From Prevotella sp. (lineage in GTDB: Bacteria > Bacteroidota > Bacteroidia > Bacteroidales > Bacteroidaceae): a stretch of 64,000 nt of DNA. How positions within the stretch are numbered: position 1 is the stretch's first letter; every line of letters begins with the position of its first letter. The notes below the pieces were generated by a model. That model was not told the DNA's origin. It searched no databases and saw nothing but the letters and a program-made list of their open reading frames with translations. The stretch spans positions 30,121 to 94,120 of the forward strand of contig JAFZRU010000047.1 in the NCBI GenBank assembly GCA_017619755.1, written 5' to 3'. Made by a program: the position numbers and the translations under genes. Shown piece by piece: positions 19,914 through 28,565 of this stretch.

Positions 19914-21244
19914 CTTATCACCGTTTTCCATTTTTTTGAAGCGAGATCTTTTTGATGCTGGTTCAAGGCAATCATTATTTCGACGATTTCATTTTCTTCA
20001 AACTTCCCCCTCAAGGTCTCTTGATATTTTATTTTCGCTTTATCCAAAACCGCATTGTTTTCGACAATCCCGATATACATTTCAGGATTGATTTCTTTAT
20101 AAATCATCGTGCCAAATTTCCACATCGCCTCATCCACAACTAAAAAGCCTTTTTGCTTGGCATCATCAATTCGCTGTTTTCGCTCGGATTCGACTTTTTC
20201 CTTTTCTTGCATCCGGATGTTTTCATTGGTCAAAATCGTCAAGCTGTCTGTTAGTTTCTTGACAGTTTTTCGCTGTGCAGATTGCTCGTTTTTTGCCAAC
20301 CGGGTTTCCTCCTCCAAAATGGTCATCTTTATCCGTTGTGCATCCATTTCCTTGTCCTGTGATTCCAACAACATTTGCTGGCTTTGGGTGATTTGGCGTT
20401 GGATATGCCATTGCCAAGCCATCCAACCTACAGTGGCCATCAACAGAAGGAAAGGAAGTGATATGGTGAAGAATAACATGCGCATCCGTCTCTTTTTGAA
20501 CCTCTGGATGTCATCCCTTATTTCATCTACATTCTGGTATCGTTCCTCTGCCGGTCTAAGGCATCTTTTGATTACCTTCTGATAAATGCCTCCAAGATTC
20601 ATCTGCCCAAGTATGATTCCCAAACTATATATATCGTTCCGAACATCGGCTTTCGAATATTGCTTCTGTTCCGGAGACATGTACTTGGGTGTGCCAGCAG
20701 GCTGTTTGAACACACAATGGCTATCTGAGTCCGCAAGACCAAAATCCACCAGTTTGATATGACCACCATTGGCTGTCACCATAATGTTCGAAGGTTTGAG
20801 GTCTCTGTGTATGATACCCTTGGCGTGGATATGTTTCACGGCCTCCAAAAGTTCTTCTGCCATTCTTCTACGTTGGTGAAGCAAAGTGTTTCTTTTGGCC
20901 AATACTGTTGCTAAGGTTTGACCCTCCACATACTCCATCACGATGCATTCTCCCAAACCATCAACGCTCTCCAGTCCGACAACCGTCACGATGGCAGGAT
21001 GTTGCAACTGGGTCATCAACTCAAATTCTTTTCGTAGTCGTTGTCGGAAGTTTTCTTGTTGGGCCAATTCTGGACGCAATGATTTTAGCAACCACCATCG
21101 TCCATAGCGTTTAGCTTTTGCCACTACATTTATTTCCGATTCATGGATGATTTCCATATCGGTGAAAGTGCGGCTAATCCCTTCAAAAGAATCAATGATA
21201 TAGCCAGAGTCTGAAGAGTCGAAAAGGTCGTTCATAATGTTCAA
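19910..21244 (-). CDS. Membrane-anchored Hanks-type Ser/Thr protein kinase
   Basis: A 444-residue protein. The kinase domain (about 25-255) keeps the ATP lysine (K54 in WWLLKSL), helix-C glutamate (E73 region), HRDLKPSN with catalytic D148, DFG at 167 and GTPKYMSPEQ in the activation segment, so it should be active. The glycine-rich loop is degenerate (HESEINVV in place of GxGxxG). A single membrane helix follows (about 256-278). The outer part is a coiled coil (about 280-365) and a small C-terminal domain, presumably periplasmic. This is the topology of receptor-like bacterial kinases: an envelope sensor with a cytoplasmic kinase. It is transcribed divergently from eight exported-protein genes and coupled to the gene downstream. 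A second ATG three codons in is an alternative start. Confidence 0.9.
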   Translation of the reverse strand: MNIMNDLFDSSDSGYIIDSFEGISRTFTDMEIIHESEINVVAKAKRYGRWWLLKSLRPELAQQENFRQRLRKEFELMTQLQHPAIVTVVGLESVDGLGECIVMEYVEGQTLATVLAKRNTLLHQRRRMAEELLEAVKHIHAKGIIHRDLKPSNIMVTANGGHIKLVDFGLADSDSHCVFKQPAGTPKYMSPEQKQYSKADVRNDIYSLGIILGQMNLGGIYQKVIKRCLRPAEERYQNVDEIRDDIQRFKKRRMRMLFFTISLPFLLLMATVGWMAWQWHIQRQITQSQQMLLESQDKEMDAQRIKMTILEEETRLAKNEQSAQRKTVKKLTDSLTILTNENIRMQEKEKVESERKQRIDDAKQKGFLVVDEAMWKFGTMIYKEINPEMYIGIVENNAVLDKAKIKYQETLRGKFEENEIVEIMIALNQHQKDLASKKWKTVIR

Positions 21245-21271
21245 GTTAATCTTACTCTACTTTGGTATTCA

Positions 21272-21279
21272 CAAATATA
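21272..21279 (-). promoter_or_regulatory. -7 box for the kinase gene
   Basis: On the minus strand TATATTTG matches TAnnTTTG and lies 28 bp upstream of the kinase ATG. No convincing TTTG is seen 19-20 bp further up. Confidence 0.45.
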
Positions 21280-21434
21280 ATAATGTGGCTTTTATTCGAT
21301 TTTTCCGTGCGGAAAGGTTTCCTATCCTCTTTTCTTACTGCGAAGATAGTACATTTATGTTAAACCGCCAATTAATTTTGCCATAAAAAATGAAAAGAAC
21401 CAATTTGGACTAATCTACATCTGCATAAAATAGT

Positions 21435-21823
21435 TATTTTTGCCGCAATGTAAAAAAAACAGCTCACAATGAAACAACTTTCAAAAACTTTTGCTATCTT
21501 TGCAAATGCGGAAGTGAGAAATCCTTCCCTACGGCCATCTGCGTATGCGGGTGGCAGACATCGAGGAGAGCAAACAGGCTTTTACCCGTCTGAGAATCTG
21601 GAAAATTCAAGTGAAAGGGGAAAAAGACTGAAAGCTGTTCCTCCTGTAGAATGTATCTACCGTGTTCCCAAGAATGCGGCTCATATACATACCTACAGGT
21701 GTGAGCTGATTTTCATTCTTTCTTTCACGGGTATTCCAGAACCTTCAGACGAGGAATGTCATGAAGGCCCACACCTCTTGTGTTGTGAAAATAATCTTAA
21801 ATGTTAATGCAACAACCAGCTTA
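21435..21823 (+). ncRNA. Candidate structured RNA or long leader upstream of the exported-protein genes
   Basis: Part of the 579-bp gap between the kinase and the first rightward gene. Two TAnnTTTG boxes occur (21435-21442 and 21495-21502). Downstream sequence is rich in pairable segments. GAGGAGAGC (about 21563) can pair with GCTGTTCCTC (about 21645), GTAGA pairs with TCTAC (21646-21660 region), and ACCGTG (about 21659) encloses GAATG/CATTC and GCTCA/TGAGC around an ACCTACAGGT tip before CACGGGT (about 21727). A 112-codon ORF (21469-21807) crosses the region, but it has no signal peptide, domain or coding-like composition. I cannot assign a known RNA family. Confidence 0.3.
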
Positions 21824-22342
21824 ATGAAGAAAAAAATGATGAAAATAAACGCATTCATATTGGTGCTGGCTACCTTGATGGTCTCACCACATGTCTCTTT
21901 TGCCCAACCTAATGCATCATTACAAGATATAAGGGTGGAATGTCTTGGCGTGGAACATGATGGTTCTCAGACACTTCTTGTACAGGGAATGGGGCATAAC
22001 AAGGCCGATGCCAAGGAACAAGCCAAAAAAAACGCTGTCATGGCGGTGCTCTTCATTGGAGTGAGAAGCGGACTTGGCGGATGTGAAATTAGACCCTTGA
22101 TAACAGAAGTTAATGCCAGAGAAAAATATGCACGTTATTTCGACATCTTCTTTATGGACAAAGGAGAATATGTCAACTATGTGTCAATGGAAGACACACG
22201 ACCACACAGCCAAACAAAGAAAAAAGGAAAGGAACAAAGAAAAATCACTATTACCGTACGCGTTCTGAGAAGCCAACTTGCTGAAAGATTGCAAAACGAT
22301 GGCATCCTAAACGAGGAGAAATCCAACATTGAATATTATTAA
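21824..22342 (+). CDS. Exported protein of unknown function, paralogue of the gene at 23978
   Basis: A 172-residue protein with a signal peptide (KINAFILVLATLMVSPHVSFA, cleavage near SFAQ). I do not recognise the family. A helical segment DAKEQAKKNAVMAVLFIGV resembles the Ala-rich helix of LPP20/FlgT-N-like periplasmic domains, a weak resemblance. It shares this segment, the FFMDKGEYVNYVSM block and the ending ITVRVLRSQLAERLQNDGIL with the protein encoded at 23978. ATG 21824 is chosen because it begins the signal peptide. It is the first gene of a rightward run of eight exported-protein genes. Confidence 0.75.
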   Translation: MKKKMMKINAFILVLATLMVSPHVSFAQPNASLQDIRVECLGVEHDGSQTLLVQGMGHNKADAKEQAKKNAVMAVLFIGVRSGLGGCEIRPLITEVNAREKYARYFDIFFMDKGEYVNYVSMEDTRPHSQTKKKGKEQRKITITVRVLRSQLAERLQNDGILNEEKSNIEYY

Positions 22343-22359
22343 CCAAACATATCAACATT

Positions 22360-23961
22360 ATGAAAAAATCGTTAGTTTTATTGGCTATACTCTCTTTTTT
22401 TGGAGCAGCCAAAGCACAGGATGAATCCAACATGCTCACTACAAGGGCAACATCACTTACAAGAGAATACCTGCGGCCATCACTCACCAGAATTTATCTC
22501 GTTGATGGCTCATCGAATGCAATGGCGGGGGTAAAAGCCATGGAAGATGTGGCACAGAAGAATATGAAGTTTGACATCAATCTCATTGAAAGCCGTATCT
22601 TTCAAATGAATGCCATACCCGAAAACGCCAACAAGGCACAACGTGACTTGCATGTGAAAGCAACTGCGGAAAAAATCATAAGAGAGAAGAAAATTGGCAA
22701 TCAAGTGATGAAGGTATGGTTTCCCGAATTTATCAATGGTAGTTATTCTGTGGAAAAACTACTGCAACGAGGGCAATATGCAGCCACCGACAATGACGTG
22801 CTAAAGCAAAACGCCAGTGCCAGACAAAGTTTGATGTACGAACTGGGAGAGAAACTAATAGACCGCTCATACGTCATTTTTTATTTTGTGCAGGACAAAA
22901 CACGAAATAACGACCCTCAAGTTTCTTACATTCCCTATGTTTACAAACTCGATTTCAACGAACTGGTTCGGACCAATTTCTATAACAACTATTTCAATGT
23001 GAAGGATGGTATCGATCAGTGTGAATTCCCTCTCAAATTCATCACCAACGCACATGATGGAGAAATCAAAACCATCAGTAATTTTAGTGAGGATGATGAC
23101 GAGGAAATCTTCACCAGAATTCGCAAAGTAGCAGATTTTCAGGCCAAGGTGCCAATCATCGCAACCCACCCTGTCAGGGCAAAGATTGGCATAAAAGAAG
23201 GTGTGAAGAAAGGTAAACGATACGTGGCAATGGAGAACAAACAGATGGAGAATGGCAGCATCATCTCAAGGAGAATAGCCACGCTTAGAGCCGGGTCAGT
23301 GGCAGACAACGACAAGAGAGCCACTGGCGACAGTCAAGACCTCTCCAGCTTCTTTTACATCAAGGGAAGCCCCGTGCATGAAGGAATGACATTGGTGGAG
23401 AACCCAGACTTCGGTACGTCCATTGAGGCACAATACAATCTCTCTGAAATCAGCGCAACTTTGGCACTACGTATTTCCGGCACCAAAGGCTCGTTTATTT
23501 ATCTCAAAGCGGGTATGGTGAACAATGAAGATGGCAAGATGATGAAAGTGCATGCCGTAACAAAAGGGGACAAAAACAATTACAAGGAGGAGAATGTCAA
23601 CGTACTGAAAGCAGGTCTCGGACTTGGTTGTGAGTTGAATTTCGGAAGAATGTTCTGTTTCACACCATGCATCGGTGGTGGCATTCTATGGCCTTTAGGA
23701 GCCCAAAAACTCAACATCGAAGGAGGTTCTGTTACTGTAGAAGACAAAACATCAGTGGAATCCTATTATGTGGAGGGGGCTGTGAGACTTGGCTACTATA
23801 TGACTCGTAACATCCAAATCTTTGGCGAAATCGGCTATAACCTCTATCTACTTGGTGATGAATTCAAGTATATGCGGGATTGGTATTCAAAAGAAGAGAA
23901 TATTGAGGCAAAAGACCCTATGGCCATACGCCTTGGAGGAGGTATCAAAATCTGTTTCTAA
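22360..23961 (+). CDS. Exported protein with probable C-terminal outer-membrane barrel
   Basis: A 533-residue protein with a clean signal peptide (MKKSLVLLAILSFFGAAKAQ). No known family is recognised. The first 300 residues are mixed alpha/beta. From about residue 350 the sequence alternates polar and hydrophobic residues in short strands rich in Gly, Tyr and Phe (GLGLGCELNFGRMFCFTP, VRLGYYMTRNIQIFGEIGY), and the protein ends in Phe (GGGIKICF). This pattern suits an outer-membrane beta barrel of roughly 8-10 strands with a large periplasmic N-terminal domain. It starts 17 bp after the previous gene, so it is co-transcribed. Confidence 0.75.
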   Translation: MKKSLVLLAILSFFGAAKAQDESNMLTTRATSLTREYLRPSLTRIYLVDGSSNAMAGVKAMEDVAQKNMKFDINLIESRIFQMNAIPENANKAQRDLHVKATAEKIIREKKIGNQVMKVWFPEFINGSYSVEKLLQRGQYAATDNDVLKQNASARQSLMYELGEKLIDRSYVIFYFVQDKTRNNDPQVSYIPYVYKLDFNELVRTNFYNNYFNVKDGIDQCEFPLKFITNAHDGEIKTISNFSEDDDEEIFTRIRKVADFQAKVPIIATHPVRAKIGIKEGVKKGKRYVAMENKQMENGSIISRRIATLRAGSVADNDKRATGDSQDLSSFFYIKGSPVHEGMTLVENPDFGTSIEAQYNLSEISATLALRISGTKGSFIYLKAGMVNNEDGKMMKVHAVTKGDKNNYKEENVNVLKAGLGLGCELNFGRMFCFTPCIGGGILWPLGAQKLNIEGGSVTVEDKTSVESYYVEGAVRLGYYMTRNIQIFGEIGYNLYLLGDEFKYMRDWYSKEENIEAKDPMAIRLGGGIKICF

Positions 23962-23977
23962 TAAAATGTGGAAAGTT

Positions 23978-24469
23978 ATGAAAAAAATAGTGACATTATG
24001 CATCCTTTTCACCATGATTGCCTGCGTTGCTGCCATAGCCGGAGGGAAAAAGACAAAAGAATATAGATATGAAATAGTTCCTATGGGCGTAGGAAGCCAA
24101 GGAACCACACTGATAAAAGTATATTCGTATGCTAAAAGCGAAAAAGCAGCAGTGGAACTTGCAAAAGAGAATGCCGTTCATGGTGTGATGTTCAAAGGAG
24201 TGGTAGGGGGGAATGGCTCCTCCGCTCAGCCACCTCTTGTAAAACCTGAAGAGAAAGAAATGCATCAAGACTTCTTCTACGACTTCTTCGAGAATGGTAC
24301 ATATTTACAATATGTCAGTTTGTCTTCTGATGGAATAGTGTCCTCAAACGACAGACTAAAAGTGGGAAACCTATATAAAATAGGTATCATTGTGTCTGTC
24401 AACAAAGCCGAATTAAGAAAATATCTTGAGAACGAAGGGGTCATCAAGAAATTTGGTTCCATATTTTAA
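23978..24469 (+). CDS. Exported protein of unknown function, paralogue of the gene at 21824
   Basis: A 163-residue protein. The signal peptide is MKKIVTLCILFTMIACVAAIAG; the Cys after IA could also make it a lipoprotein. It matches the product of 21824 along most of its length: SEKAAVELAKENAVHGVMFKG against DAKEQAKKNAVMAVLFIG, FYDFFENGTYLQYVSL against FDIFFMDKGEYVNYVSM, and a similar C-terminal helix. The two flank the barrel gene, which suggests duplicated subunits of one complex. An ATG at 23966 (MWKVMKK) is an alternative start. Function unknown. Confidence 0.72.
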   Translation: MKKIVTLCILFTMIACVAAIAGGKKTKEYRYEIVPMGVGSQGTTLIKVYSYAKSEKAAVELAKENAVHGVMFKGVVGGNGSSAQPPLVKPEEKEMHQDFFYDFFENGTYLQYVSLSSDGIVSSNDRLKVGNLYKIGIIVSVNKAELRKYLENEGVIKKFGSIF

Positions 24470-24553
24470 TTCAGCGATGAAGGAAAACCCAAGCTTGATT
24501 GAACTATATTGAGAGAAAACTATCTATAAAACGACTTTTAAAAACGAAACAGA

Positions 24554-25423
24554 ATGAAATATTTTCATAACCTTTTCTTGGTTATCGGCCTGCTTATGGT
24601 TTCCATACAGGCCTTTAGCCAAGCAAAAAAACCACAACTCGTAGTTATTCCATCAGATGCACTGATGAACCAAATGGGGCTTCTTCAGTTGGCTGATGAT
24701 ATGGGAGAGGTCAATTATGTGCAAAACTATAAGCAAGCATTCCTTGATACGGATTTGAAAGCATGTATTTCGAAAATCTCCGAGATGTTCAACGACCGTG
24801 GATTTCCTCTCACCATGCTCGAGGCTCAACTCCGTAACGCACAGGGACGCAGCATACCCATTACCATCGATTTGAGGTTGGAACTCAACTACAAGATAAA
24901 CAAGCAAGGACCACGTGACATCCTTTATTTCGAACTATCCGCCATTGATGCCTATAGTTCAAAACAGGTGGGAGCCACCAGTGGGCAAAGCAAGCCTGCC
25001 ATAGGTGAAACTAAAGTCAACCTGCTACAAGAAGCCGTTATCGACAAAATCGACAAGTTCGCTGCAGACCTCGACTCCTATTTTGAGTCATTGGCACAGT
25101 CGGGGAGAGAATCCAGATTAACAATTGAATCGGAGAACCCATTACCTGATGATCTTATCGACGTGGTGGAGGAATGGCTCTCTGCAAATTGTGTCAACGG
25201 CGTATTCTCCACAGACAACATCGATGACAACATCATTCAAGTGTCACAAGCGATGATGCCACTCTATGGCCCCAATGGCAAATCCCTGGACGCTCGAAAC
25301 TTCTACCGTCCTTTAAGGAACGTACTAACCAACCAAGGTCTCAACGTCAAACAAGTGGCAAGCAAGAATGCTTCTTTCTCAGTAGGGGGTACGCTTGGTG
25401 ACGGACATTTCGTTATCGAATAA
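24554..25423 (+). CDS. Exported protein, DUF6175-like
   Basis: A 289-residue protein with a signal peptide ending FSQA. The N-terminal part (QLVVIPSDALMNQMGLL) and the middle (ELSAIDAYSSKQVG) resemble the DUF6175 family of Bacteroidetes exported proteins as I remember it; this was not checked. The middle domain with a DAYS motif followed by an amphipathic helix ending DLDSYFESL recurs in the next gene (LQDAYSGKVF ... VFDYYESQIE). That points to a shared CsgG/LpoB-like alpha-beta domain (inference). It lies 84 bp after the previous gene. Role unknown. Confidence 0.65.
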   Translation: MKYFHNLFLVIGLLMVSIQAFSQAKKPQLVVIPSDALMNQMGLLQLADDMGEVNYVQNYKQAFLDTDLKACISKISEMFNDRGFPLTMLEAQLRNAQGRSIPITIDLRLELNYKINKQGPRDILYFELSAIDAYSSKQVGATSGQSKPAIGETKVNLLQEAVIDKIDKFAADLDSYFESLAQSGRESRLTIESENPLPDDLIDVVEEWLSANCVNGVFSTDNIDDNIIQVSQAMMPLYGPNGKSLDARNFYRPLRNVLTNQGLNVKQVASKNASFSVGGTLGDGHFVIE

Positions 25424-25434
25424 TGTGAACAAAT

Positions 25435-26379
25435 ATGAAAAGATTAAACAAAACTGTGCTATTGTGTCTCATGATGTGGTGGACTATGTTTGCAAGTGGG
25501 CAAAGTCTTAACGTTGCGCCAGCGCACCTGATGTGCGACTATGATGTTCCTGAGAAACTTGACACACAAGTGAGGACAAAATTGCAGCGAGCACTCTCAA
25601 AATATGACATCAGTTCGGAAACGGGAGTGTCTCGATTCGCCATGGTGCCGTCGGTGGCAATCATCGACGAGCGTACAACAGCTACAGTTCCCGTATTTTG
25701 CGATATGGATTTTGATTTTGTCATATCTTTACAAGATGCATATAGTGGAAAAGTCTTCGCTTCTTTCACAAAGCAAATCACCAGCCGAGGCACCAACAAA
25801 GCAAATTCCATTGCAAAGGGTATTTCTACCCTCAGACTCGAAACACCCGAATTCACAAGATTTTGTAAAGAAGCAAAAGATAAGGTTTTCGACTATTATG
25901 AGAGCCAAATAGAATCCATTATTGCCAAGGCAAAACAAGCTGCTGGACAGCGGAATTTCGAGGAGGCCATTTTCATTTTGGCTGAAGTACCTGAAGACAG
26001 CCCCTCCTTTAATTCTATAATTCTCCCAGTAATGACGCAATATTATATGCAGGAAAGAGATCTTTTTGGTGAGAAAGTTCTTGCTGAAGCTCGTGCAGCA
26101 TGGGCGGCAGCTCCCAATGAGCAGGGTGCAGCCCAAGTAGCAGAAATACTCGCCAATATGCCCCCCTCATGTGCCTCATCGGCATCTGCAAGACAATTCG
26201 TCAGCCAAATAACAAACAAAGTAGAGGCAATAGAAAATTGGGAGCGCAGATACCTTGATAGGGAACAAGCAATGAGACATGATGAGCGAAAAGCTACGAT
26301 TGAGGCTGCTCGCGCCGTTGCTGTTGCTTATGCTAATAGCCAACCACGATATGTGACAAAGGTGTATCTATGGAGATAA
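25435..26379 (+). CDS. Exported protein related to its upstream neighbour
   Basis: A 314-residue protein with a signal peptide (cleavage near FASGQ). Residues about 25-160 carry the same DAYSGK-type domain as the preceding protein. Residues about 160-300 are mainly helical (IAKAKQAAGQRNFEEAIFILAEVPEDSP), resembling a TPR or coiled repeat. The start lies 11 bp after the preceding stop, so the pair is an operon and the products may interact. No catalytic motif is visible. Confidence 0.68.
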   Translation: MKRLNKTVLLCLMMWWTMFASGQSLNVAPAHLMCDYDVPEKLDTQVRTKLQRALSKYDISSETGVSRFAMVPSVAIIDERTTATVPVFCDMDFDFVISLQDAYSGKVFASFTKQITSRGTNKANSIAKGISTLRLETPEFTRFCKEAKDKVFDYYESQIESIIAKAKQAAGQRNFEEAIFILAEVPEDSPSFNSIILPVMTQYYMQERDLFGEKVLAEARAAWAAAPNEQGAAQVAEILANMPPSCASSASARQFVSQITNKVEAIENWERRYLDREQAMRHDERKATIEAARAVAVAYANSQPRYVTKVYLWR

Positions 26380-26478
26380 TTTTCCAATTTATGGTAACAT
26401 TGCACAAATTCCGTCAAACACGTCTGCAAAATAAGCTTTTGGCAAAAGATGAAATAATAAACCTATAAAAACATAATA

Positions 26479-27252
26479 ATGAAAAAAGAAATCTTTTTAC
26501 TATGTGTCTTGCTGGGTGTTTTATGCTCATGCCACAAAACCACGTATATCATACCTTCAAAAGACACATTGGCGTTTCCCATCCAAGGAGGGGAAATTCT
26601 TGATACCATCCATACTGACGGCGATTGGGAGGTGACCCTCAGCCCAGATTGGGTGCAGATAGATATACAAGACAGCATTTTGAAATGCGTCGTGACCGAA
26701 AACAAGGTGGGAAAGAAGCGCGATGGAATAATCACCCTGAGAGGGGATGATACTCAGCAATCCATCACCATCACCCAAGCGTATATCTGTACACACATCA
26801 CTCCAGAAAACACCTCATTGACCTTTGAAAAAGAGGGTGGCACACAAACCATAGGCATCGACACTGATGGTAGTGACATCAAGGTGGATGTGAGCGGAAA
26901 CTTCACCACAAAATATGACAATGGCAAACTGGTGGTGGAGGCACCTGCTAACAACACGGTTTCCTCAACAGGCAAAATCGTACTGACTTGCGACTCACAA
27001 GTTGCCGAAATCAATGTCGCCTTGAAAGGGTTGATTTGTCCCAAATGCGGAGGAAAGGGCCGGTTGATATGCACCAAATGTGGTGGTTCAGGATATGTCT
27101 GGATGGAAAACGATGACATGACCTATGGGTGTACCAAATGTGGAGGTGGTGGCTGTGGCTATCTCGCAGAATATTATAATGATAATGCGGACGATTTGAG
27201 AAAAGGTTCTGGCCAGATGGTATGCCCCGTATGCAATGGACAAGGAAATTGA
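26479..27252 (+). CDS. Lipoprotein with two BACON-like domains and a DnaJ-type zinc finger
   Basis: A 257-residue protein with a lipobox ending at Cys18 (GVLCSC). Residues about 25-100 and 102-180 are two immunoglobulin-like repeats of the BACON type: DGDWEVTLSPDWVQ and ITLRGDDTQQSITITQ in the first, ENTSLTFEKEGGTQTIGI in the second. BACON domains usually bind mucin or carbohydrate, or act as spacers. Residues 187-252 hold four CxxC pairs (CPKC 187, CTKC 198, CTKC 218, CPVC 249), each followed by Gly-rich turns as in the DnaJ cysteine-rich domain, which binds two zinc ions and unfolded protein. This finger is normally cytoplasmic. On an exported lipoprotein it is unusual and could act as a chaperone or thiol site in the envelope (inference). 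Confidence 0.82.
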   Translation: MKKEIFLLCVLLGVLCSCHKTTYIIPSKDTLAFPIQGGEILDTIHTDGDWEVTLSPDWVQIDIQDSILKCVVTENKVGKKRDGIITLRGDDTQQSITITQAYICTHITPENTSLTFEKEGGTQTIGIDTDGSDIKVDVSGNFTTKYDNGKLVVEAPANNTVSSTGKIVLTCDSQVAEINVALKGLICPKCGGKGRLICTKCGGSGYVWMENDDMTYGCTKCGGGGCGYLAEYYNDNADDLRKGSGQMVCPVCNGQGN

Positions 27253-27304
27253 TATGCCTAAAAAATCGTAAAGATAATATTGAATACCTAACAAAAAAAG
27301 AAAA

Positions 27305-28534
27305 ATGAAAAGCTACCCAAAATTATTAGCTGCGGTTTTTTGCCTTATAGGTATAACCGCATACACCTCTGATGACCCGAAAGCAGAGGTAACGGCACTC
27401 GCCAACCGCTTCGCTTCTTATGTGGCACAAAACCAATTGGACTCCATCCGTGCTATTTATCCCGATGCAGCGGAGTGCGATTCTTTTGCTATCAGCTACA
27501 TCACTGATAGTTTGAAAGTGGAGGCCGACTCACAACCTGAAACATTCAAAGTGAGTGTGGGCAATAGTGCCGATTTCGTGATGACAAGAGACAAAGACGG
27601 AAAATGGAGCGTTACAAGTTCGCACGGACTGGTGGCGTTCAATGCCGACGACCTTGCTTTTGCCAAGAGCGTAGGACAATACAAAGAAGGATTGACCGAT
27701 GTCCAACTGGCACGACGGATGAGCGTGAAAGAGTTCAAGGAGAGTCTGGTGTTCAATTTTGTCAAGGACCTGCAGTCGAAAGTGAAGACGGGACGAATCA
27801 ACAGAGATATCCATTTCCCGGAATTTATGGCTGACGAAGGGATAGGTGCTGTCACCGTGACCAATGCAACGGGGAAGACCATCGATGGTAAAGACTATGT
27901 GATTGACATCTTTGCCGATGGGCAACACGGCTCTGGGTCGTATCAGGAAAAAGGGAAGAACATTCCTGCCAATGGCTCCACCGATATTCGTTTCACCTAT
28001 GCCGGCAATAGTTACGTCACCGGAGCCCTGCTGACTTTCGTCATCCCCGACCAGCAAATATTTGTCAAGTATTTCGACGCTAAGGGAAATGAGTTTGATG
28101 AGTATCTCAAGGCTAACAATATTGACCTCGATGTCGTGACAAAAGAACAGAAAACAGATGGCGTTGAAACAGCCTCCACCACGGAAATCCCTGCCGAGGA
28201 GGATGCTGCCGCAGAGCAATTCATACGCAAGTTCTATATGACCTACGTGCTGTCAGATACCGAGTTCGCCCCTGTGGCAAAGAAATACTGTTCACCGAAA
28301 CTCTTGAAGAAACTGAAGGCCGACTATGACTTCGATGATGGTGGCTATGCCATTTGGGATTTCAGAAGCGGTCAGCAAGATGGAACTGGGGCATCGGAAG
28401 TGAAGAGTGTAAAACGGGTGCATGACGGACTCGTTTATGAGATCGAAATTCTCGATATGGGGCATCCACACACCGCATTGGTGTCACTGGTGACGTCTTC
28501 GGATGGTGCCTTCCTCTTCGATGACGTGAAATGA
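27305..28534 (+). CDS. Exported protein with C-terminal DUF3828-like domain
   Basis: A 409-residue protein with an N-terminal hydrophobic signal (LLAAVFCLIGITA). Residues about 25-105 form an NTF2-like alpha-beta unit (FASYVAQNQLDSIRAIYPDA). The centre is beta-rich. Residues about 300-409 (EQFIRKFYMTYV, YCSPKLLKKL, WDFRSGQQDG) match the DUF3828/NTF2-like pattern often found in Bacteroidetes lipoproteins of unknown role. The two ends may be diverged copies of one fold. It follows the BACON-DnaJ gene by 52 bp on the same strand. Confidence 0.65.
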   Translation: MKSYPKLLAAVFCLIGITAYTSDDPKAEVTALANRFASYVAQNQLDSIRAIYPDAAECDSFAISYITDSLKVEADSQPETFKVSVGNSADFVMTRDKDGKWSVTSSHGLVAFNADDLAFAKSVGQYKEGLTDVQLARRMSVKEFKESLVFNFVKDLQSKVKTGRINRDIHFPEFMADEGIGAVTVTNATGKTIDGKDYVIDIFADGQHGSGSYQEKGKNIPANGSTDIRFTYAGNSYVTGALLTFVIPDQQIFVKYFDAKGNEFDEYLKANNIDLDVVTKEQKTDGVETASTTEIPAEEDAAAEQFIRKFYMTYVLSDTEFAPVAKKYCSPKLLKKLKADYDFDDGGYAIWDFRSGQQDGTGASEVKSVKRVHDGLVYEIEILDMGHPHTALVSLVTSSDGAFLFDDVK

Positions 28535-28565
28535 AATGTATTTGATGATATTAAAAAAAAGAATT

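Noticed and set aside
21469-21807. 112-codon plus-strand ORF before the exported-protein genes
   Set aside because: It starts on top of promoter boxes, has no signal peptide or domain and reads like translated structured RNA; its 3' end overlaps the frame upstream of the 21824 gene.
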